NCBI GenBank assembly: GCA_963969365.1
Contig: OZ017759.1
Span: forward strand, 1,054,001 to 1,118,000
From: Asterochloris sp. CNOR1
Taxonomy: Eukaryota; Chlorophyta; Trebouxiophyceae; Trebouxiales; Trebouxiaceae
Length of the DNA: 64,000 nucleotides
Direction of reading: 5' to 3'
Part shown: positions 33,601 through 45,600 of the stretch, in pieces
Numbering within the stretch: the first letter of the stretch is position 1
How the letters are laid out: each line of letters begins with the position of its first letter
Program-made: the position numbers and the translations under genes
The notes under the pieces: model-generated
Databases searched by the model: none
What the model was told of the DNA's origin: nothing
Seen by the model: only the letters and a program-made list of their open reading frames with translations

Positions 33601-36600
33601 TTTGGGCGTAAGCTGATAGGCCCGTGAAAGCTGCCAGCACCCGGGGGCGTGAAGCAGGGCCTGTCTGGCGCACACTGGACGCGCTCACATCTGCAGACAC
33701 CAGTCTCACCCTGATGTGGGAACCACCATGCAGTCCCCGTTACCGTGCTTGGAGACACTGCCAAAGCTGTACATTTGTTACAGTGCGACTGCTGTGCTGC
33801 TGGTGCCCCTCAAGCTTGCCCCTTGAGGCCTTGTCATAGCAGTGCCAGGTGGTGCAGAAGAACCTCCGCATTGTGAACATCACTCTATTTAAATCATATC
33901 TGCAGAGACTGTGTTTGGAGGCTTTGGTGGCGCTCTACCAGGGAACAGCCCAAGCGCAGGAGCTGCCCCACACCCAGCAGCAGATGGAGCATAAGAAGGC
34001 AGCCAAGGTGTTGGAAACACTGGCAAAGGCGGTCTATGCCCCAGGCCAATCTGTGGACCTGCACTGCCGCCGGGGCTGGCTTGCCGCAGCGTACGACCAG
34101 GTGTGTCTGGCGAGGCAAGCCACAAGCAGGGATTATGCATGTTAGCTCAAGTGGTGCCACTTTTCTTGGTACAATGCAGACTTGACTGAGGTTGACATTG
34201 ACATGGGGAAGGAGCCTGCACGCTGGTGTTGTCTGTGCTACTCTTGGCGCATTAGGCCTGGCAGGGACCCTCAAGCAGCACTTGTCTTGCGTGGTCCTTC
34301 ATAGCTGTCATGTCACTCCTGAGAGTCATCAATCTCTCTGATGGAAAAGCACCTGCACAGGCGGGCACGCTGACCAAACAGGAGCACCCACTTGTGCACT
34401 GCATTGCCTGCAGGCAGTCCAGGCCGAGGATGAGGGTGCCAGGGCGTCCCTGGATCAGGGTGTCAAGTGCCTCAACCTGCAGCTGGCTGCCATCCAGCAG
34501 CTTCAGGCCATGCAGCAGGTGAGCTGTGGCCAGTGTGCTGATGTGTGCTGCACCAGTGTTGCTGTTTGCCGCTGTTGGCAGCCACCTCGCACGGGAAGGC
34601 CATGCAGCAGGTGGGCAGCTGCCAGACTGCAGGTGTCAGCTGCAATGGGCCCCTGTGCGCCGCGTTTGTCAGCAGCGGCCATGCAGCCGCTATCAGGGCA
34701 GGCGAGCTGCTGCCATATGACAGGGCGGCAATGCAGCACATTCATTTATCTGAGGGCCACATCGTGTGCCAGATGATGCGCCAGATGGCCCTTGTGCCAG
34801 CCCAGGCGGCGCCGGAGCTGCAAGTCCAGCCCTGTTTGCTGGTGCAGGGCGCCACGATGGACGAGAGGGCGCGGCTGCAGCAGCACCTGCGTGACCTGCG
34901 GGCAGGACCTCTGCAGCTGCAGGAGCTGGGGAACCAGCATCTGGTGCCCCTGCAGCTCTGGGGCCTGTGCCTGCGGGCAGTGGATGGCTCAGGGTTGGAC
35001 GAGGGCGCCTCTGAGGGCTACCTGGAGCACTTGTGGGACCTACTGCTGCTCCAGGTGCGATGAGTCTTATCCGATAAGTGAGGGCCCACAGGGTGAGGCA
35101 GGAGTGTCCAGGTGTACTGCAGGTGCACCTGTGGAACCTCCTGCTGCATGCATCACAAAGCAACAACCAACAACTCACCTAGCCGCGGGGGTAAGAACAT
35201 CAGGAGAGATGCATTGAGAGGGTCAGGAGGTTGGCCTGCCATCCAGGGCCTGCTGTCTGCAGTTGGGGACCCACAGGGTGAGGCAGCAGGTGGCTGATCA
35301 GGCACACATGGCCCTCCGAGGTTTATCTGGGGTACTGAGAGAACACGCTACCGTTCCAGGTATGTGCTCCAGCTGGGTGTGCTGCATCAGGTGTCTTGTG
35401 CTGCCTGCCTTGTGCAGGCAGGGCTGCCTGAAGCACCTGGGGCATCTTCCCACATCTCCAGCTGGGCACAGGCAGCTGATGTGCCGTGCTGGCTGGCTTA
35501 CCATAATGTACCGATTGACTGACAGCAACAAAGGCCAGCCAGCATGCACCAATAATTGAGCACACTTTGTCCTCAGGGCCGCACAGCAGACTTTCTTTGC
35601 TGCTCCTCCCGGCACAATGCTGCTGCAGATGCACTATTGGCTCCCAGGGTCCTTGACACTGCAAACAGGGCAGCTCCTGCAGCTCAGGGTGGTAGGTGGC
35701 ATTGGTGCACTCACTCACTGTTGCCTGCATCGAAGGCCCGTAGTATACCCTCTGATGCCCCCTTCAGGGGCACATGCAGTGAAAGCCCTGCTGCACCCTG
35801 TGATGCCCTGTTCAGAGGTCATTGCTGACACTGCGTGGGACTGCATGCTGCCCACTGGCTGCAGGGGGAGGCAGTGAAGGCCCTGCTGGACCCTCAGGTG
35901 ACCCTGTCAGAGGCCGCAACAGACGCCGCCTTGGCTGAGGCCTGCCGGCGAGTGAAGGATGTGGGGTCCCGACTGTGCGGCCCCGCCCTGCTGCTGGCCC
36001 ATGTGGCTGCTAGACTGGAGCTGCTGGCGGCAGGGAAGTGGCCGACCGTCTCTGGCAGCGCCCAGCCTGAGAGGGTCCCAGCAGCGGATCACCTGCAGGC
36101 CCCGCTGGCCCTGGTGGAGGTGGGTCACTGCAAGCTGCAAGCCCCGTACAAGGTGGCTGTGGTGTTGGGCACAGTCCGCTGCCACTGCACAGGCGGCTGG
36201 CTCTGGGTGGAGGTATGTGGCCGCTATCTGTAGTGCCTCAGCTAGGAAGGCAGTGTTGAACACCAGCAGTCGCCTTTGGCTATCGTGAAGGTGGGTGTTA
36301 TGATCGCTGCAAGTCGCAAGGTACCTGTGCTAGCACTGGAAGCCTTGAGTACGTGGCTTCCTAGGAGGTGCCACTGGCTATGTGAACGGCGTGACTGCAA
36401 GCTGCAACTGAGTTGGGGTTGCGCTGCCAGAGCGCAGGAGTGGCTTTGACTGCGTGCTTCCCGAGCACGGCTGAGCTGGCTCTTGTAGGGCAGTTGTGAG
36501 GGGGCCAGTTGACCAAGTTGCTTGCATTACTTCTGAATAGCGCCACTGGCTCCCGCCGGCTTTATGGCACCTGTGCGTCAAGCAGAATTGGCATTGCTTT

Positions 36601-37251
36601 GAGTAGCGCACGGGCTTTTTACTGAGCCTCAAGACTTGGCATGTCAGTGGTCTGCTGCATTGCCAATGTGCTGGTCCCTGCCCCAGCACACTCTGCAAAG
36701 GACAGCATGGAGCTTGGGCTCAAATCATTGGCCCATCCTGGTGCAGGCCTGCAGGGAGGACACAGATGCAGTGGAGGAAGCTTACTGCACTCTCCTCTCA
36801 CTGCCAGGCAGCGACCCGAGCGGGCAGCTGCTGCGACCCTGGCGCATGCGTTCTCAGCTGTTTGCCAGTCTGATCAGGGTGTGGGGCTGGCAGCGCCAGC
36901 ACATACGCGCCAAAACCTTCAGGGCGCAAGCTGCAGAGAGCACCAGGAAAAGCCAGGCAAGGCCAATTTGCCTGACCAACCTGGTTGGCTTGTGCACTTC
37001 GCTGCACTGGAGTGTCCCTGGTGGCAGTTGTGGCATCTGCAAATATCTTTTTCTCTAAGGGCTTCAGGTGCATCTATCCTGTGCAGTTTGCCGCCCTCAA
37101 TCAGAGGATCACCATGTGGAAGCCAGAGGTATTCAGGAGCCTGCCAGGCGGTGGCCAGGAGCTGCTGCGCGACATGGACGACCTGGTCATGCAGATACAG
37201 CAAGAGTCCCAGTGGCCAGCCCTTGAGGATGCACTTGACAGTGCTGCATGA
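24694..37251 (+). CDS. NUP155: Nucleoporin NUP155 (Nup170/Nup155 family)
   Basis: NUP155 is a large inner-ring scaffold of the nuclear pore with an N-terminal beta-propeller and C-terminal alpha-solenoid. Exon 1 (24694-24915) starts MAVASRARRTTPGARG and ends FTELPQQ. The exon from 25080 reads WPPVVELRRESS and IDLQLFLWRYDR, the WPP...LFLWRFD hallmark of plant NUP155. Later exons keep the family order: ILHVEVVDKPQQLQ (25.9 kb), GTTLGSRVFLGGANGNLYEV (26.5), LVTDPERRLLYALHENNLVQ (27.3), REHIVLVAPVPK (28.3), FVMTTDGRRAYFG (28.7), IEAACYTRGLLLVSE (29.0), RRPLDILRSCLL and GPAEAAAMCMTLL (29.9). The solenoid runs from about 30.6 to 37.2 kb (ERCPSFWRPVDRTQ, VAVLVDLHELVPQLAEL, VKCLNLQLAAIQLQAMQ, LQLWGLCLRAVD, NQRITMWKPEVF). 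It ends LEDALDSAA. Some exons, mainly 25.3-25.8, 30.2-30.4 and 35.0-35.7 kb, are not resolved. The gene spans about 12.5 kb, mostly intron. Confidence 0.9.
26290..26345 (+). repeat. Decayed copy of a NUP155 exon segment
   Basis: Bases around 26301-26338 (gcgctgactgagcaccaaag, then cctgcgctgctaccactg) match the exon at 26403-26443 (gccctgacagagcctaaggg, then cctgcgctgctaccacag). Confidence 0.75.
27465..27512 (+). repeat. Decayed copy of a NUP155 exon segment
   Basis: cagctcatgacagacccaga at about 27470 matches cagctggtgacagacccaga at 27307, followed in both by gcgc. It lies in the intron after the exon, offset by 163 bp. Confidence 0.85.
27731..27940 (+). repeat. Two decayed units before a NUP155 exon
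   Basis: Units begin at about 27733 (ctgagtctggcctacctgat), 27827 (ctgggtctggctgccttttg) and 27919 (ctgagtctggctggcctgtg). The third holds the real acceptor and the exon FSIASGFNGMLTHV. The step is about 93 bp, and the second unit keeps a recognisable echo of the exon (cttgctggtggacgcaa against attgctagtggattcaa). Confidence 0.8.
35740..35836 (+). repeat. Decayed copy of the VKALLDP exon of NUP155
   Basis: gcagtgaaagccctgctgca at 35776 matches gcagtgaaggccctgctgga at 35873, then ccct and tgttcagaggtc against tgtcagaggcc, offset by about 98 bp. A still weaker copy may precede it at 35740-35770. Confidence 0.8.
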
Positions 37252-37462
37252 ACACCTGCCATGGACGTCCTGTTGTGCAGCCCCCTCGTAACGGTAAATT
37301 CATCCTGACTTGTTACAACATCATTGCTTCTCTCAGCAGGTTGAATGATTGATGTCACTGGAAATGGTCCCTCTCAAAGTGCCTGGAAGCATTGGCAAGG
37401 CAGGACTGACATGCACAAGAATGGGCTCTCTCAAAGTTGAAGGTAGATCTGGGCACTGTCAC
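37252..37462. other. Convergent 3' spacer NUP155 / PDH E2 with TGTAA on the minus strand
   Basis: TGTAA on the minus strand at 37317-37313 lies about 146 nt past the E2 stop. No TGTAA is seen for NUP155 in this 211 bp spacer. Confidence 0.5.
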
Positions 37463-40400
37463 TCAGTAGGTTAGCTGGTCAGGGCTCTCCAGGACTGCCT
37501 TCAGTGTCTGCATGAACTCAGCAGCCTGGGACCCATACACTATGCGGTGGTCACATGTCAAGTTGATTCTCATCTGGCGCTCCACACCAATCCTGCCCTG
37601 GTTGTCTGCTGTGACAGTGGGCTTGCTGCCTGCAACTGCCAGAATGGCCGCAGTGCCTGTAGAGCAAGGCAAGCCAGCTTTGCTATGGCCAGTCTACCAG
37701 AATGAACTCTGCGCAGCAAAGGAAATACAGTGCACCAATGAGGCCTCTATGTCAGACCATGTCTGTACGAAACAATATGGGTGCAGCCCACAAGGTGCAG
37801 AAGACTGGGCGTCAACCTATTGTTACATCCCAGTCATGCCTTGAGTTGGTGCTTGCAACCGTCAGTGTTTGTGAGCATGTTGAGGTGAAGCCTTTGGTGA
37901 AGCAAGGCGCATAAGAGCTCAGCCCAACCTCAGGTTCTCACCTCGGGGCAGAATGACATCAAAGGTGCTGACAATGCAGACAGCGACCTCCTCAACTTGG
38001 AGTAGTGAGTCAGGACATGTGGCCCTCTCACCCTCACTCATGAAGATGCTTGTGCCCGACCAGCACCTGTTCCGAGGCCTAACACCAGCTTGGTCCTGCC
38101 CGACATTGCAGCAGTGTCCGCCATCTGACCTGGGGGCAGGATGGCGTCAAAGGCGTCTGGGCCGTACATGCCCATGTTGGAGATGGTGAAGGTGCCGCTG
38201 TTAAACTCGTCGGGTGCAAGCTGCTTGCTGCGCGCTCGCTTCACCAGGTCAGCCCAGTTGCGGCTGAGCTGGTAGATGTCCGTCTTGTCAGCGTCCTGCA
38301 GAGGGCAGGTGTACCCAGTTGTAAGTTCGGCATGTCGTGTGCGTGGCCAGCTGGCGAGTGTCTGTCAAATTAGTATCCTGCAGGGGTGAAAGCATCTGCC
38401 AACATGTCAGGTAAGGCGCTGTATCTTTCGCCAAAGGGTCTGCCCAGTCACAGTGGATGCAATGTGTGTGCATCCCGCGGGATCAGAAAGGCAAGTCCCA
38501 TCTAGGGCTGAGGGGGCCCTGATGGCACCAGAGCTGGGTGACAGGGAGCTTTGCAGCATGCCAGCCATGCTTGAATGCAAACCACCAGTTGTGCCAGAGC
38601 ATGGGCATAGGCAGAGCTGCAATGTGCTGCCAGGGCCATGTGACAGAGCCAGATCACAAGGGAGGACTCCGCGTGGGATCCCTGCAGCTCCTCACCGAGC
38701 GCCAAGACGAGAGGAGCTTCAAGCCACAGCCAGCAGCACTTCTGCTGCTGCTTCAACAACATACAGGGCCATGTTCACCTTCAGCATGGGCGAGAGCAAC
38801 ATCGACAGCAAAACAAAACTGTGCGTAGACGCCAATCAGACAGGGCCAAGCTCACCTTGAGCACAGGCGTGATGAGACCGCCGTCAGGCATGGTGACGGC
38901 CAGTGCAACATTGACGTGCTCATTGTAGGTGATGCCCTTGGCATCTGGCGTACACACTGCAGGCAAGGAGAGCTTCGTGCATGTGCACAATCCTGAGCAG
39001 GAATGATAGCTGCAAGGACTGCAAAATCTCACTGCAGGGCTCCGATACATGTCTGGACAGTCCCTGCTTGACCAAAACCAGCAGGGTGGCTGCAACAGCT
39101 GCCCGACATGGCCCAGCATGTGGCCAGGCAGCAAGGGCTTTGCAGGCCACGCTTGAGCGGGGAGCCCTCAGGTGGTGCAGCCATACTTGCGCAGACAGCT
39201 TAAGAGGCCGCAGTAGCGCAGGCCAGCCCTTCTACAGCAATGTGCCGCACCTTCACAAAGCGATGAGAACAGGCACAGCACTCAAGCAGCCTCACCTGCA
39301 TACAGCAGGGGGTGCTTCTCCAGCGCCACAGCAGCTGCCTTGGCCAGCAGGGCGGTCATGGTGACCCCTTTGGGCTTGAGCTTCTTGGCCAGGGCCTCCA
39401 GCTGGTCAGTGGTCACTGTGTAAGCCACGCGGAACTCAGGCACCTGCAGCACAATCTGTACTCCATTGTGTGTACTTTCTTGGCCACTCAGAGCAGGGAC
39501 GAACATCACTGCCTAGGTCACGCAGAACTCTGGCGCCTGCACCAAGTACCTGATGAGTCAAATGCATTATTACGTCTGCAGAGCAGTCGAATGTCACTCT
39601 GTAAGCCAGGCAATACTCAGTCACCTGCTAGCACAGCATGTCACGAAGTGATGAGCAAGTGGGCGCAGCAGAGCATGCAGCTGGTTGGTGGTCACTTTGC
39701 AGGCCATGCAGTACTGTCAAGCACCTGCATTTCACAACAGCCTGTGCAGATGATGCAGCTACAATGTTCAACCCCCACCCATTGCTGGTCCAACTTGCAC
39801 AGGTGTGCACCTGCAAGCTGATGCTTGGCTCCCTGCCCGTCCACAGCCGCTCCAACAGAGTGCATTGAAAGGCAGTTTCCAGACTTTCCACCATGCATTC
39901 TGAACAGGCCCATTATAAGGGTGTGAAGGGCTGCGTGGCAAAGCAAGCCCACCTTTAAGTCTTGACCATGTCCTTTGGAGATGGCCATATGCAGCAGTGT
40001 GACAGGCAGAGTTGCATTGCATTGCAAGCCCACCTTCAGGCTCTCGACCATGTTTTTGGAGACAGCAGACTGCAGGGATGTGAAGGGCTGGGTGGTTCCC
40101 CGCAGCTCTGCCACAGTTGTGCCCGCAGTGCCGGCAGCAGGCGCTGGCGCAGCAGCAGAGGCCGGGGCTGCGCTGGGGCCCGGTGGTGGGGGTGCAGGCT
40201 TAGTGGGCGCTGCGGCTGCACCATTGGTGCTGGGGGGTGCTGCTGGCCCCTTCTTAAATGCCTCAATGTCAGAGGCTGTGATGCGGCCTGCAGGGCCACT
40301 GCCTGCAGCACGGGCAGGCAGGCGCAGTTCAGTCGCTTGCGTGAGTCATACCTCGGTGATTCTGGGAGGTGCTGCTGAGCCCTTCTTGGATGCCTCACGG

Positions 40401-42313
40401 TTGCACGGAGTGATGTGACCAGCTGCTGTCTACAGCAGGGGCCGGGCAGGCGCATGCATGTGCAGGGGGCAGACACGAGTGCCTTCTGGAGTGTTCCACT
40501 GGGACAGGCCAAGCAGGCGCAAGTCAGTGCAGTGCAGATGGCGTCCTGTGACGTGGCATTACGATGACAACTCCTGCTGCTGCAATCGCAGCTGTCCAGA
40601 CCTGATGCAGGAATCCGCCCTGCTTGCATAATGTCAGTATCGAATTAATGCAGGGTGCAAACTGCGCCTGGTGCCGCAGAGCACCACACAGGACAGCTGA
40701 TTGCAAGCGCTTGACCCACTTCAAGGCCCTCCCCAAGCTCTCTTGCACAAACGCCAGCAACTCAAGGAAAGCCCACCTGCCACATTGTTGAGGTCAACCC
40801 CCAGGTCCTTCGCAAGCTTCTTGGCATAGGGAGTGGCGACCACCCGCCCGTCAGTACGTTTCTGCGGTGCAGGAGCTGCTGGAGGCGGCGGAGGGGGCGC
40901 GTGAGGGCTGGGAGCTGCAGCGCAGGACAAGCGACCGCAGATATTTGGGGTTGTAGGGCAGCTCTTGGCAGCATGCATGAGCTTCAAACATGCAGTGCTC
41001 CCTGGGTGGCTATGGACAGGCAGCAAGGCATCCCTGCTAGCTTGCAGGAAAGCGCTGCTGCTGTGTGCTGAGCTACTGCATGTCCCAGCCAGCTTGTGAT
41101 GGCGCATTCACTGGAGAGAAGCAGTCAACATTCTTCATTCCATGACATGCCCACCTGCTTGTGAAGTGGGGGGCTCAGAGGTGGCATTGCTGGCCACTGC
41201 CATGGCAGGCTGCTTCTCCTTTGCTTCTTCCTTAGCCTGCAGGCACATAGGGAACGCATGTCGGGGACTGCACCACAAGAAGCAGCGATGGGGGACCACA
41301 AAGACAGCAGGGGGCACAGGTAGCAGCAGGGACAGGTGCATCACAGCCGAGAAAAAGACAGCCGGAGCCCAGGCCACCTCACTAGTCCACCTGGCGAGGC
41401 TTCTGGGTCTTGGGTCTTTCTGAAGCAGGTTCATCTCCTGCTTGGTAATGCCGGCTGCCTCACTGGTGGCAGCATCTTGCACCAAGTCCTGTGACGCAGG
41501 TTCAACTCCTGCTGGGGCTACATGATGGCAGAAGTTAGCTGTGGATCCTGTGAAGCACACTCACCTCCTGCTTGGGGGGTGCTGCTGCACCATTGGTGGC
41601 AGAGCCACCCGCCTTGCTCTTTGCCTCATCAAGGTCAGCCTCAGTCTCCGCTACAAAGGCAATGGGCTCCCCAACGTTGGCTGTGCCGCCCTCCTGGATG
41701 ACTATGGCTCCCAGAATCCCGTCCTGGACTGCATGCCAGAAGTGGAACAGCACTGAGGGGCCCCCTTGGCATAGAGTGAGCTGCAGCAGCCCAAGCAGTG
41801 GGGAAGCGCTGGATCAGGCCCAGGGCAAGGCAGAGAGGAGTTTGCAGGGGCCAAGGACAGGCTTGTGCGCACCAGACTGCGACATGCACTCCAGAACACC
41901 TGACGCAGGCCCTGTTATTGATTGTACCACGCTGCATGGATGAGCAGTGGTGCACCTGTCATCAGGGCAGAGGTGCACAGCTTGAATCTGATGCAAGCAC
42001 CACAGGTCAAACAGGTAAACTGCAGTGGCTCACAGCTCTCGACATCCATGTCTGCTTTGTCAGACTCCACGACCACCACGCTCTCGCCCTTGGTAATCTT
42101 GTCACCCTCTGTCTTCAGCCAGGAGACGATCTTGCCCTCAGTCATGGTGGAAGACAGGGCTGGCATGAATATTTCCTTTACAGCATTCCTAGGGGCCATT
42201 CTGATCCGCTGGGCCCTGCGCACTCTGCATGTGCAGAGAAGTTGGGCCCCTGCCAGCGCAGGGCTAGCCTTGCTTTGCAGGCTCTGCATGCTGGACTGCA
42301 TGTGGAATTGCAT
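37463..42313 (-). CDS. Dihydrolipoamide acetyltransferase, E2 of plastid pyruvate dehydrogenase
   Basis: E2 transfers the acetyl group from lipoyl-lysine to CoA, making acetyl-CoA for plastid fatty-acid synthesis. The minus-strand ATG at 42313 opens a basic, Ser/Ala-rich presequence of about 38 residues. The lipoyl domain follows (FMPALSSTMTEGKIVSWLK, lipoyl Lys in VESDKADMDVE) and continues in exon 41728-41565. Pro/Ala linkers lead to the E1/E3-binding domain (VVATPYAKKLAKDLGVDL, exon 40914-40777, then GPAGRITASDIEAF, exon 40302-40034). The catalytic domain spans exons near 39443-39299, 38962-38856, 38298-38125 and 37657-37463, with TFTISNMGMYGPDAFDAILP and DHRIVYGSQAAEFM. The tyrosine in DHRxxYG, in place of the DG of mitochondrial E2, is typical of the plastid form. 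It ends ESPDQLTY. An extra open stretch at 37988-37937 resembles the DAFDAILPP exon end and is read here as a duplicated remnant, not an exon. Confidence 0.93.
37937..37998 (-). repeat. Decayed copy of the E2 DAFDAILPP exon end plus donor
   Basis: Plus-strand ggggcagaatgacatcaaag at 37945 matches ggggcaggatggcgtcaaag at 38133. It lies in the intron downstream, in gene direction, of the exon. Confidence 0.7.
39480..39730 (-). repeat. Three decayed copies of an E2 exon start plus acceptor
   Basis: The real exon edge at 39443 (plus-strand gtcactgtgtaagccacgcg ... caggcacctgcag) recurs with edges near 39535 (ggtcacgcagaactctggcg), 39623 (tgtcactctgtaagccaggc) and 39723 (ggtcactttgcaggccatgc). 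The steps are about 92, 88 and 100 bp. Confidence 0.85.
39865..40018 (-). repeat. Two decayed copies of the E2 exon end SKNMVESLK
   Basis: The real exon end at 40034 (plus aagcccaccttcaggctctc, gaccatgtttttggagacag) recurs at 39945 (aagcccacctttaagtcttg, accatgtcctttggagatgg). A weaker version lies at 39867, sharing the downstream gtgtgaagggctg. The step is close to 80 bp. Confidence 0.85.
40350..40456 (-). repeat. Decayed copy of the E2 exon TASDIEAFKKG
   Basis: Plus ggaggtgctgctgagccctt, cttggatgcctcacgg (from 40365) matches gggggtgctgctggcccctt, cttaaatgcctcaatg (from 40233). The match continues through gtgatg and cgggcaggcgca, about 131 bp away. Confidence 0.85.
41421..41540 (-). repeat. 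Two decayed copies of the E2 exon end PPKQE plus donor
   Basis: The real donor region at 41560-41600 (tcacctcctgcttggggggt, then cattggtggcag) recurs at 41431 (tcatctcctgcttggtaatg, then cactggtggcag) and 41503 (tcaactcctgctggggctac). The steps are 57 and 72 bp. Confidence 0.75.
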
Positions 42314-42673
42314 CAGGGGAGACAGAGGTGCGGAGTAGGCTGCACAGGGCGACCTGATCTGTCTAAGGGCCTGAAAGATGGGTGGCGAGCATCAAACACT
42401 CCTGCATGAACGGTGGTGATCGGCCATAGGTGGCCAGCGGTGGCCGTATGTACAATAAGGATAAACCCCAAGTAGCCAAGATGTGCGCTGCTGGCGGGTT
42501 GGACGCAAATGGTATAGAGGTCAGCACTTGTTTGAGTTTTTTCTCCGGGACAGCAAATCGCGTGAAGCACTGTGTCCTCTCCCAATGGCATAGCGCAGTG
42601 ATTGCCTTCCACCTGCAGTGGACTGGCACTTGCCAGGGATGGCACTGATGACACTCACAGATGATGACTTGCC
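42314..42673. promoter_or_regulatory. Bidirectional promoter region, PDH E2 / giant surface protein
   Basis: A 360 bp spacer lies between divergent ATGs. It contains a doublet, ggtggccagcggtggccgta, near 42429 and no other recognisable motif. Confidence 0.45.
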
Positions 42674-45600
42674 ATGCCAGTAATGACAGCTGGCATGGTG
42701 AAGCGTTGGTTTCTCATCCTTGCTCTGCTGATTGGGCAAGCAGCAGCACAGCTAGAGGCATTGGCACCAGCAAGCCTTGTGGAGGCACCACCTGCTGTGG
42801 GGGAGGCGGAGCCACCAGCTGCAAGCGCAGCGCCAGCACCCAGCGACCCCACCGATGCTGCGCTCATGAACCAACTGTCCCAGCAGCTGCGCAATCCTGC
42901 CTGGCTGGCCAACCCTGGCCAGCCCTGCGGAGGCAGCTGGCAGGGCGTCAGCTGCAGCGAGGCTGGCAGGGTCACCAGCATCTCACTGGCAGCCTACAGC
43001 CAGCTGGGAGCCATCCCAGAATACCTCTCAGGGCTCATGGGACTGCTCAACCTGACACTCAGCAGCATGCAGATGAATGGCACCCTGCCAACCTCCTGGG
43101 GGACTGCCTTTCGCCAGCTGCAGTGGCTGGACCTCAGCGGCAACAGTGAGCATTTCCTGTGTCGCACTGATGTTGGGACCTGTTGCATTAGTGTCTGCAG
43201 CCAGCTTTGCTGGCTAGTGGCTGCCCTTATTGGCAATAGCAAGCTTCAGTTTGGTCAGAGGCTGGTGCTCAGTGTCTGCAGTGTGCCTACAGCCAGACTT
43301 CGACCAGCTGCAGTGGACTGCAGCGGCAATGGGAAAGCTGCCTGTGTTGCACAGATGTGGATGAGACCTGGTGGAGTGTGTCCTGCAGTAATGCCTACAG
43401 CCAGGCTCTGCCAGCTGCAGAGGCTCGCCCCCAGCAGCAGCAGTGGATGCTACCTGTGGTGGAAGTCCTGTCTGCAGCTTGCCTCTGCAGAGCCAGCAAT
43501 GCAGCTTGCAGCGTGGGGGAGATGCGCAGTATCTGGAAGTTTGAGCTGATGCTTTATCACGCACCAGGATTTGCAGCTCACCTGTGGCCCACTTGCAGAT
43601 GCGCTGATCGTCTAGGTCAGCCAGCCTTCCACATGGCAATGCCCCTGTCAGGGCTTGTCAATCCAAGATCAGCAACCTCGCTGAAGCCATGCAGGTGGAG
43701 GGATTGTCATCCCAAACAAATGTCTTGCTTCTGTTTAACCTAGAGCAGACTGCTATGCAGTTCTGACAGTAGAGGCAAGCCCTTTCACCATCCAGCATCT
43801 CTGACACGAGGAGCCAGACTGGTGTACAGCAGTGCACGGCACTAAATGCATGCAGGTCTGACTGGGACGCTGCCTGCATCCTGGGGCACTGAGGGAGCCT
43901 TCCCTGCGCTGATGCACCTCGACCTGCACAATGCCTTTGTGTCTGGCAGCGGCAGCACCCAGAAGGCTGGGGGCAATGCCCGCAAGATGATCCAGAGCAA
44001 CGCTGTCACCCAGCCCCTGCCTGCAACCTGGGGCATGCCAGGCACGCATTGCTGTTGCGTGATGATGCTGAGCCCTCAGCTGTGATCCATGCCATGTTGT
44101 ACTGCCGTTTGCATTGTTTTGCCTAGCAACAAAATGCTCCTCAAGTGTGCTGGATTGCCATAAAATAAATCTGCGGATCTCCTGCTGCATCTCAGCAATG
44201 TGCCACTGCCTGTGCAGGTGGTGGCCTGCTGAACCTGAGCTATCTGGATCTCTCGCAGTGTAACCTGACAGGCACCCTGCCACCAGGGTGGGGTGCAGGG
44301 TGGCAGCGCCTGCAAACGCTGAAGCTGGGGCTGAACGGCCTGTCTGGCTCGCTGCCCCTTGGCTGGGGCAGGAGCAGTCTGGCCAGCCTGCAGATGCTCA
44401 TGCTGGCCAATAACACCTTCACAGGCGCCATGCCTGACAGCTGGAGCTCCCCAGCCACCTTCACGCACCTGCAGGCGCTGGATCTGTCCCACAACAGCCT
44501 GTCGGGGCAGCTCCCGGCAGCTTGGGCAGCCCCCGGGGCCTTCCCCAACCTCACCTCGCTGTTGCTGTCAGACAACAGCTTACAAGGCAGCCTGCCGACG
44601 GAGTGGGGTCAGGCAGCCGCCCTGCAGAATCTGTCCCTGCTCACGCTGCAGAACAACCAGCTGTCTGGGGGTGTGCCAGCTGCTTGGCAGCTCACAAAGC
44701 AGGTGGGGACAGCCTTCCTGGGAAGAGGTCAGTCCAGCTATCGTCTGCCAGCAATAGTTGCTTGTCTGGCTCAGACCACCCCTGCAGCCGTTCCACAGCA
44801 GGACCGCGTTGACTCCTGCACGTCAGATGCTGTTGCTACCTTGCTAAAGATCTGGACAATTTTGTCAGCCGTGCACTACGTGATGGCTGCAGGCAGTTCA
44901 AAAGGTGCTGCTGCCAGGCAACACAGGCATGTGCGAACCTGTGCGGGCCAGGCTGCAGGGCTTCCTGGCTGCCACGTCACAGGCAGCCAGCACCAGCACT
45001 ACCAGCAACCTTGTGCAGATTGGATGCCTGGAGGCTGGCTGCAGCTGGCAGAGCATGACATCCGCGCTGAATGCCAGCGTGCCTGGGGAGTCTGAGGGAT
45101 GCGTCATCAGCATGAATGCTACTGGGCAGTTGGCTGCAGGGCCAGGTTGCACCCTGCCAGCTGGTGAGTCCCAGCAAATGCTGAAAAGCGTAGCAGCATG
45201 CTGCCAGGCTGACCGATGGGGCAAGGAGCTTCCTTGCTCAACTGATCAGCTGCTTGCCTGCCCTGTGCAGAGAGTTACCTGGAGCCCAACGGCACAACAA
45301 ATGAGGGCCTGTCAGCACAGTATGTGGTCTCTAATCAGACGCAGCTGACATTGAAGGGCCTGACCTTCAGCAATCTGGTGTCCATCGGTCTTCAGCCCCT
45401 GACGGAGAGCTCTAGCGGCCTCAACAGCTCTGTGGGGTTCAATGCTCCCGGCAGCAACATGTCGAGTCCCCTCATTGATTATGAGCCAGCAGGCACAGAG
45501 GCTCCCGTTGCTGTCAATCAGACAGCCCCCCTCATCATATTCAACAGCACTGTACACCTGGACAACTGCAGCTTTGCTGGGAACACCGGCTTTGACTTTG

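Noticed and set aside
37937-37988. Extra E2 exon reading VAVCIVSTFDVILPR
   Set aside because: Skipping it joins the DAILPPGQ exon directly to GTAAILAVAG as in plastid E2 proteins. The stretch aligns to the DAFDAILPP exon end and is better explained as a decayed duplicate.
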